Program-made: the position numbers and the translations under genes
The notes under the pieces: model-generated
Seen by the model: the letters and a program-made list of their open reading frames with translations, nothing else
Databases searched by the model: none
What the model was told of the DNA's origin: nothing
Shown: positions 57,573-64,000 of the stretch, one piece after another
Layout of the letters: each line of letters begins with the position of its first letter
Position numbering within the stretch: position 1 is the stretch's first letter
From: Cryptomeria japonica
Taxonomy: Eukaryota; Streptophyta; Pinopsida; Cupressales; Cupressaceae
Reading direction: 5' to 3'
Assembly: GCF_030272615.1 (NCBI RefSeq)
Contig: NC_081415.1
Location: 627,727,240-627,791,239 of the forward strand
Length of the DNA: 64,000 nt

Positions 57573-59660
57573 GAAATATGTGCTATAATGGACAAGACTA
57601 ATGAAGGTATGCTCAAAGATGTTGGTAGGGTGATGGTAAAGGAAGATGAAATGGATTATAAGATGGAATGGGGTAAGGATTTATGCAAAGGATTGGATGG
57701 GTAGGATGGAAGGATGGAAAATAGGTGTTGGATAATAGATGAGGTTTTGGATGATTTGTGTATGGGTGGATGAAAATGTTATCAAGATTAATGTTGGCAC
57801 ACACCTTGAGGGGTGGTGGAGTGATGGAGAGCAAGTGGATTTGGATTTTGAGATTTTGATGGAGTGGATGTTGATTTTGAGACATAAGGACCCAAAATGG
57901 ACAAAGGAGGTGATGGAGGATTTAAGATAGTGGATTTTGGGACATAGGGAGGCAAAATAAATTTGTAAGGTGGAGATGTTTAGGTGGAGGAATGAAGGAA
58001 GCCTTTGGAATAACAAGTTTGAATGTCAATTTTTTATTTTTCTTTAGGACACAGTGCTTCTATGAGCAACTTAGGAATCCATGTGATTTTTAATTTTCCT
58101 TTCCCTTGTGGTTCTTTGGAAGGCATTTCTTCTACGAGTGACTTAGGAATCCACATGGTTTTTGATGTTTCTTTTTTCTTAGTGGTCCTTTGTGGTTTTC
58201 TGGATATTTCTTTTTTCTTTTGGATCAAGTTTTGATTTGTTCTTACATGTCCTTTATATGGGAAATGTTGATATTTGGATGTATGTGGATTCTTAAGCTT
58301 GTGGATTTTATGCTTGGCATCCAAATTGATTCCAAGAGCATTAGAATTCATGGGTGGATAGGAATGATATAGATACATTTTTGATGATTTCATATAGATG
58401 GATGGTTGGAAGATTTCGAAGGATGTGTCCCTTTTTTATCTTAATTTATGGTAGTGTAACTAGATTGTAAGCTAGGAGTGATATGAATGGTGGATGGGGG
58501 GATAAAAGGACCTAAGGTGGATGAAACTGATGAAGCTTTGGTTTGGGGTTATAAGGACCTAAGATGGATGAAAGAGATGAAGGGTGATGTGCATGTTTGG
58601 ATTTATATGGAGAAATGTCGGGTTTAGCAAGGATACCAATATTTGAGAGTGAGCTATGTAGCCAAGGCCATGATAATTTGGATTTTATTTGATAGGAAGG
58701 GGTTATAATATACCTTGTTGAAGGATTCCTAACCCCATGCATTAATAATACATGTTTTGACAAATCCTTTTACTAGAGAGATACTTATTAATCTTGAAAC
58801 ATGATGCAAGTCTCTTTTGAAGAGGATATAGTAAGGAAGGAATGATAAGCTCATGAATTAGACTATATTGGATGAAAGAGGATGATCCAAGTTGATAAGT
58901 GAGGGGTTTCTGAATAACTTGGATAGGGGTGATGGGATCTTGAGATGGATTAGGATCATGAGGGGGATGAGGAAGGATGCTGGGTTCTTGAGATGGATAT
59001 GGATGATTATGATGTAAGGAGATGGAGGGATACTTTGATCTTAACATGGAAGTGGATATTTGTATGGAGTAGAAGGGATGCTTTTCTTTTTCTTTTTAAT
59101 AGGATCATTGGAAAGGATGGAAGGGATGTCATGATCTTTCTTAGGAAGTGGATTATGAGTGGGATTTGGAAGGATACTTTTCCCTTGAGATGGAAAGGGA
59201 TCATCTTGGATGGAATAAAAAGGGATGGGGGGATCATCATAAGATTCTAAGGAGATGGGATCTTTGTAAAAAATTAGATGGGATTGGAGATTCTTGCTAT
59301 TTCGATCTTGATTTATTTTAGGACTTGTTTCTTCATACTTTAGATTATCTTCTTGACATGGGGTATGAGTTTGGATATGTATAGGGGATTCTTGGATGGA
59401 GTGCATATTTTGGTATGATGAGAACATATTTTGAATGACACTCTTTGGAGTAGGTTTGGTTGGGAATGGAGTGTATGGTGGCATTGGGTCTAGGATTTTT
59501 GAATTGTAAAAGGGTTTTGTATAAATAAATGTATTTGATTGGATGTCTATTGTGGATATGTCTCGGGGGTAAACTTGAAAGGTGTCATCAATGGATGTAT
59601 TGTTTGGTGTGGATTGTTGATGTTGATTGTTGATGTGGCACTTTAGAGGATGAAGGCATG
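57573..59660 (-). pseudogene. Low-complexity former coding region of member c
   Basis: On the minus strand several medium frames (59,041-59,484, 58,742-59,047, 58,034-58,393, 57,681-58,016) are rich in Pro, Ser, His, Ile and Lys (for example LPHPPHDPNPSQDP). They have no domain motif. They lie downstream of the gag remnant and look like pieces of the spacer region of a Tat-type polyprotein. Function and even coding status are uncertain. Confidence 0.4.
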
Positions 59661-60340
59661 ATGAGATATATGGAAGCTACTTGTGGGCCAATTTATTCTA
59701 GATAGCCTATTATGGAATCACATGAGGTAGATGTCATTGGTGTGATTGTTTTGGAATGAGATGGATAATTTTGGTCATGCTTGAAAAAAAGTGTCTTGAC
59801 ATATGCCTAATTCCTCATTAGGTGAATTATTGGGATATTCTTCAATAGTAATTTTACCTCGATTGATAAGATATTGAATAAGATTTCTCAATTTTGAGCA
59901 ATCATAAGTTTTATGTCCTTTGGTCCTATGGTATTCACAAAATTTGGCTTCTTTCCACTATGTTGGTTTGATTTGAGGTTCTTAATAAACAATTTCAGGC
60001 AATGTGATGATGTTTGACTGGGTCAATTTTCTTAAACAAGATTTGATTGGTTCTTCAAGATTAGTATATTTTCATGTTGGTGTATGGATAATGTTTGCTA
60101 TGGGTTTTTTGTTTGGAGGAATGTGGGAATGGTTTTGAATATTTTTCATAGGGATGGATGTCCTAACATGACTAGGTGATGTAGTTTTTTGGTAGAAGGT
60201 ATTTGTGAATTGCAAGTTTTGGGGTGATACACATGGATATGTGGTGTTTGGATGATTTTGGTACACATGTAAATTGGATTGATGTGAATGATAGGTTGGT
60301 TGTGACAAAATCATCTCATAAAAAATGGATGTGGTCATGA
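59660..60340 (-). pseudogene. gag: gag C-terminal remnant of member c
   Basis: One minus-strand frame runs from 60,338 through several stops. YTNLEEPIKSCLRKL, SNIITLPEI and EPQIKPT precede a stop at 59,958-59,960 where Trp is expected. Then come KFCEYHRTKGHKTYDCSKLRNLIQYLI and GKITIEE. This is the same block as at 1,259-1,480 in the Tat element at the left of the window, and here the C/H/H/C positions are kept. It identifies the LTR family as Tat-type. Confidence 0.8.
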
Positions 60341-60780
60341 TAATGATGTTAATTGAATTGGAGGAGGAATAATTTGATGGGAGAACAAAGGTTGGTATGA
60401 TCTAGTGATTCTATTTTGATTGGAAGGATAGATGCTTTTAATTCTCTAACCATTTGTTAAGACAATCCATGATGTTGGTTTGTGAATTTATACTATGATT
60501 GGGCATGTTTTAGACAAAGATGATGTGTTGGACGTGAAACTCGATACTTTGTTTTGACCGATTTGTTTGGATTGTTTGAGTTTTTGGTAAGAAAATATAT
60601 CAAGAAATAAAGACACAATGGTTGTAAGAAACTAAATTTTAGAGTATGAAAGGGGCCTACATGAGCCCAAAAGTTTGATGTTTCTCTTGATATATCACAA
60701 TTAAAAATATTGAAAAGCGAGCACAAACTATTACTTAGGTGGGTTGTTATTTGACTAGGCCCAATCAATAAAATGCAACC

Positions 60781-61180
60781 AAGAAGGGGATAGATAGAGA
60801 TCCGAGCCTACAAAATATTTCTCTTCTCTCTTCCCAGGGAGTCATTCAAGCCAAAGCTCCATGAGTTCCTATCTCACTTAGAGGAGCACATGTTGAGTAT
60901 CTTAAAGGTATGATCTACATCCCTTGCACCTTTGAAATAATGTTGAAGGCTGGCCTCTAAAATTAAAAAAAAGTGTCTTGTGGGGGAACTTCTAAGTACA
61001 TTGATGCATGACTAAAACATTGAGACCTAGTGTTGTTCGATCAAGTTGTAGTGATCAAACTTGTACCCTCACCTCTATATATCATGCATCAACAGGGAAC
61101 ATAAGGAAATACCTAACACAAGGGTAAGTGCACCAAGATAGGGGACCACAAAGTTGCCATTTTTCCCCCCAAAAGTAGCC
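60781..61180. other. Unassigned DNA between member c and the hairpin
   Basis: No gene or known repeat is visible. The boundary of member c may lie in here. Confidence 0.35.
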
Positions 61181-61270
61181 ATTTGGCACACACCAAATAA
61201 GGTGCTCACCATATTTTTCATGCCAAACCTAAGGTTTGGTTACACCAAATCTATTTGGTGTGTGCCAAAT
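61181..61270. repeat. Nested inverted repeat (hairpin)
   Basis: Perfect 19-base arms, ATTTGGCACACACCAAATA (61,181-61,199) and its reverse complement (61,252-61,270), enclose a second perfect palindrome, CCAAACCT-A-AGGTTTGG (61,223-61,239). CCAAAT words continue on both outer sides. It could be a small foldback element or MITE. Confidence 0.85.
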
Positions 61271-61489
61271 TTGGCCATAGCCAAATGGAAATGCATTTTG
61301 AAAAGTGCATTCCCATTTCAATATATCATTTTCCTTTGTTATACTTTAAGTTATATTTCATGCACATATTGGCAAGATGTTTGAGAGTGGTTTAAGATCT
61401 CTAGGAGTTATAATGTAGATTCTAGGTTTTAGATGATCATTTAAAATTAAGACAATCAAATGTCAATAATTGGCATGCTTCTATCAACA

Positions 61490-61665
61490 TTCTCTCACTC
61501 TCTCTATGCCATTGTCTTTATCTCCCCCATAATCTAAACCTATAGATCTCTCTCTATCACTCTTCCTCTATCAAATTTCTACCTCTCTCTATCTCAATAT
61601 CTCCTCTCAACCATAAGATCTAACACTACCTCTTTACCTCTCTTTCCTACCCTTCACTCTCTACT

Positions 61666-61704
<39 letters not shown>

Positions 61705-61824
61705 CTTTACTTCTCTAGATCTCTCCCACCTTCTCTCCCTTTATAACTCACCTTCATTCTTTACCCCCATCTCTATCCCTTCCTCCCTCTCTCTCTCTTT
61801 TGAACTTTCTCCCTTTCTTATTGT

Positions 61825-61864
<40 letters not shown>

Positions 61865-62044
61865 CTCTTGATCATTACTTCTTCCTCCCACCCTCTATCT
61901 TTCTGCATCCATAGGTCTCTCCTTCCCTCTATCTTTAACTCTCTACCTCTCCATCCCTGTCTCATTTCCCACCTCTCTCCCCATCTATCTATCTCAACTC
62001 TATCTTCCCACTAGGTCTCTCACCCCTCTCCCTAGGCTCTAGGT

Positions 62045-62109
<65 letters not shown>

Positions 62110-62360
62110 CTCCCTCTCCATCTCTCTCTATATCTCCTTACCTCTCTTTCTCTCTTTGTGGACATCTCTCTCTTCCTAACCTCTATACATCTCCCCTCTC
62201 TAGGTCTCTCCCACCAGCTCTCCTTCTCTACCTTACCTTCCCTCCTTACCCCCATATCTATCCCCTCTCTCTCTCTCTCTCTCCTCATCCCTATGTCTCT
62301 CCTTCCCTCCATATATCCCTCTCTCTACCTCTCCTTCCCTATCACATTACCCAACTCTAT
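61490..62360 (+). repeat. Polypyrimidine tract with (CT)n microsatellites
   Basis: About 870 bases are nearly all C and T on this strand. Pure (CT)n runs lie at about 61,670-61,702, 61,832-61,860 and 62,048-62,107. Open frames here are trivial Ser/Leu or Arg/Glu repeats, not genes. Confidence 0.95.
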
Positions 62361-62469
62361 CTAGAGAGTGAGAGGGGGGGTTGATGGAAAGAGAGAAAGA
62401 CCGGAAAGAGAAAGTGAGAGAGATAGAGGGATTAGGGGAGGGCTTGATGGAAAGAAAGGGAGATACTAT

Positions 62470-62568
<99 letters not shown>

Positions 62569-62800
62569 AATACTAGGGATAGAGATATCCTATGTGTGTG
62601 TGTGAGAGAGAGGGGTGATTGATGGAAAGAGAGGGATATATCAAGGAGAGAGAGCCTAAAGAGAGAAGGAGGAAGGGATGGAAAAAGAGGGAGAGAGAGC
62701 TTAAGTGAGAGAGGGAGGGAGGGGTTGAGGCAAAGAGAGCCCAAGTGAGAGAGGGAGGGAGGGGTTGAGGCAAAGAGAGAGCCCAAGTGAGAGAGATGGA
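62361..62800 (+). repeat. Polypurine tract with a 92-bp (GA)n microsatellite
   Basis: The strand switches at CTATCTAGAGAG (about 62,357-62,368) from pyrimidine to purine. A pure (GA)n run covers about 62,473-62,565. A 40-bp unit (AAGTGAGAGAGGGAGGGAGG...) repeats at 62,703 and 62,743, with a third start at 62,785. Confidence 0.95.
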
Positions 62801-63747
62801 GGAAGTTTTGGCAATTGACTCTCATCTGGTGGTTTCTGGTGGCTAATTATTGGTTTAGGATTGTCATTGATGGCAACTCTTCATAGAGATTCGATACGGT
62901 GGTCATAATTATCCTTATTTAGAAGTGGGTGTTAATCGGTATTTCAGGAAGAACATAGCATTTTTTTGGGTTTGGAAGCTTTCCGATGATTGTAATGCAT
63001 TGAATCATATTTTTGTTGATTGGGCCAACATAGACACATCATTTTTCTATTGTTTTTGTGATTCGCACTTATCTTTTTTGGATCCAGTCAAGCTGACATG
63101 TGACTACACATTACACATTCAGGCTGACATGATGTATGATCTATTTTATGATTACGAGTATATAAGTTTGGTGTGGATGATCTTTTTGGTAGATGATGTG
63201 TGTGTATGAGAGCGAGAGGTGATCGGGAATCATTTTTGGCGCAATTTCACATGCGCATTCTTGATCTGGTAGCTGACTGAGATAGAGAATGAGGCAGAAC
63301 ATAGAAAGTGATCCAATCAGTCTATTCAGTACTTAACTGGAACTCATCCAAGCATTGTAGATCTATTTCAGAGTTCACTAATTGTAATTCATTACTGTAA
63401 CTATATTGTAAGTCAATGAGACTTCCCTGAGGGTTGTAGCCTTTCGAGTTATTGTAATTGAGCAGTGAGCTCTAGGCAGTGTGCCTGAATGCCTGTGTAT
63501 TACCATATTGTAATATTGTTTTTCTACTGGCCATACTGGAATAATATTGTGGGTTCAAATCCCACTATGGTTTTTACCATTTGGGTTTCCATGTAAAAAT
63601 ATTGATGTAATAATCTTGTGGTTGTTTGTTTCATGTTTTTGCATTTCATTTTTAAGTGCTTGCATCCTGTGGTTGAAAGTTAAGTTTCAAAATCTACTAA
63701 CCGGTAGATCACTGATTCACCCCCCCTCTTAGTGATTCCTGATTCCA
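62801..63747 (+). repeat. Probable Ty1/copia LTR (right part certain, left edge unknown)
   Basis: The end TTCACCCCCCCTCTTAGTGATTC...CCA, just before a primer-binding site, and the GTGGTTTTT-type block at 63,565-63,600 (CACTATGGTTTTTACC) are characteristic of plant copia LTR ends. The left edge is not determined; an LTR start could lie anywhere after about 62,820. The small open frames inside show no motif. Confidence 0.55.
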
Positions 63748-63751
63748 ATAA

Positions 63752-63762
63752 TTGGTATCAAA
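63752..63762 (+). other. Primer-binding site, initiator tRNA-Met type, degraded
   Basis: TTGGTATCAAA matches the first eight bases of the TGGTATCAGAGC site used by most plant copia elements; the AGAGC part has decayed. Confidence 0.7.
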
Positions 63763-63835
63763 TCCTATTTCCTCTAAGGAAGCTTAACCTCTTGAGGAAG
63801 GTCTGAGAGCGATTCAATGGATTCTAATTTTTTAG

Positions 63836-64000
63836 AGACAACTTAGTGCGGCACTTGAGGATCTTGAAGCAGCTAGAAATGAGATCTATACCTTGAAGAA
63901 AAACCTGAATGTTGCTGATGATTTTGTTAATGACTTGAAGGATCAAGTAAGAACTTCAAGAGACAAGAGGAAAGAATTGATGGACAAGCTGAAGGAGAAA
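63836..64000 (+). pseudogene. gag: Start of copia-type gag region, coiled coil, cut by the window edge
   Basis: A frame open to the last base (55 codons) encodes a coiled coil (ALEDLEAARNEIYTLKKN, VNDLKDQVRTSRDKRKE). It has no ATG near its start and is preceded by TAG. A short ATG frame at 63,817 in another phase stops after nine codons. The position directly after an LTR and primer-binding site suggests gag or a pre-gag ORF; the rest is outside the window. Confidence 0.5.

Larger units (their letters stand above)
54372..60780 (-). mobile_element. LTR family member c with gag remnant, minus strand
   Basis: The LTR at 54,372-55,244 reads, on the minus strand, TGTAGACACCTAAAATTG...AAAATTCA. 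It is preceded on that strand by the same polypurine tract (CTCAAAGAGGGGCAAAA). The interior extends rightwards past 60.3 kb. It holds a gag C-terminal remnant but no protease, RT or integrase that I can see, so this copy was non-autonomous or deleted. The 5' LTR and right boundary were not found; 60,780 is approximate. Confidence 0.65.

Noticed and set aside
62368..62622. Arg-Glu repeat ORF, and Ser-Leu repeat ORF on the other strand
   Set aside because: These are translations of the (GA)n/(CT)n microsatellite; any frame is open there.
63527..63565. tRNA-like T-arm (GTGGG-TTCAAAT-CCCAC) with an A-box-like word upstream
   Set aside because: The A-to-B distance is only about 15 bases and no cloverleaf forms. 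The position is the usual conserved hairpin region of a copia LTR end.

Overview
This is nuclear DNA of a seed plant. A large AT-rich genome full of nested retrotransposons, very long introns and a low-copy plant gene point to a gymnosperm, probably a conifer. That assignment is an inference; no species can be named from the sequence alone.

Layout. 1-7.6 kb is the coding body of a decayed Tat-lineage Ty3/gypsy retrotransposon on the + strand: gag, protease, G-patch-like segment, RT, two RNase H domains and integrase. Its probable 3' LTR follows. At 9,336-18,056 sits a complete, much younger LTR element on the minus strand. It has 1.67 kb LTRs with TG...CA ends, a 5-bp CAAAC target duplication, a primer-binding site fitting tRNA-Trp and a polypurine tract. 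Its one long ORF (959 codons) carries protease and G-patch-like segments, but no RT or integrase was seen. 18.5-21.2 kb is a minus-strand pseudogene of the plant mobile domain (PMD/MAIN-like) family with a glycine-rich tail. 21.4-22.9 kb is a 3' fragment of an LTR family that recurs at 51.9-55.2 kb. 23,133-29,514 is a full-length but inactivated L1-type LINE on the minus strand, bounded by an 11-bp target duplication and a poly(A) tail.

30.4-50.1 kb holds the one cellular gene that looks intact. Its 13 coding exons (39,742-48,823, + strand) join into an open frame of 1,183 codons of the plant ADA3-like family, a putative SAGA histone-acetyltransferase subunit. Possible 5' leader exons lie at about 30.5 and 31.4 kb. 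Between them and the start codon lies an 8 kb intron holding a LINE fragment and an unexplained dispersed repeat. The gene has a fresh 195-bp in-frame tandem duplication in its last exon, an apparent GC-AG intron, an intronic tRNA-derived SINE and a coding remnant of unknown origin.

51.9-60.8 kb contains two further members of the LTR family lying tail to tail, one with a gag remnant. 61-64 kb has a nested hairpin, a 1.3 kb polypyrimidine-to-polypurine tract, and the LTR end, primer-binding site and start of a Ty1/copia-like element cut by the window edge.

A theme across the old elements: many disruptions are in-frame TAG or TGA codons where the family has Trp, Gln or Arg, plus Asp-to-Asn changes at catalytic sites. 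This is what decay of methylated cytosines would give. No single new system was found; the non-autonomous protease-only element, the ADA3 duplication and the intronic repeats are the items most worth following up.
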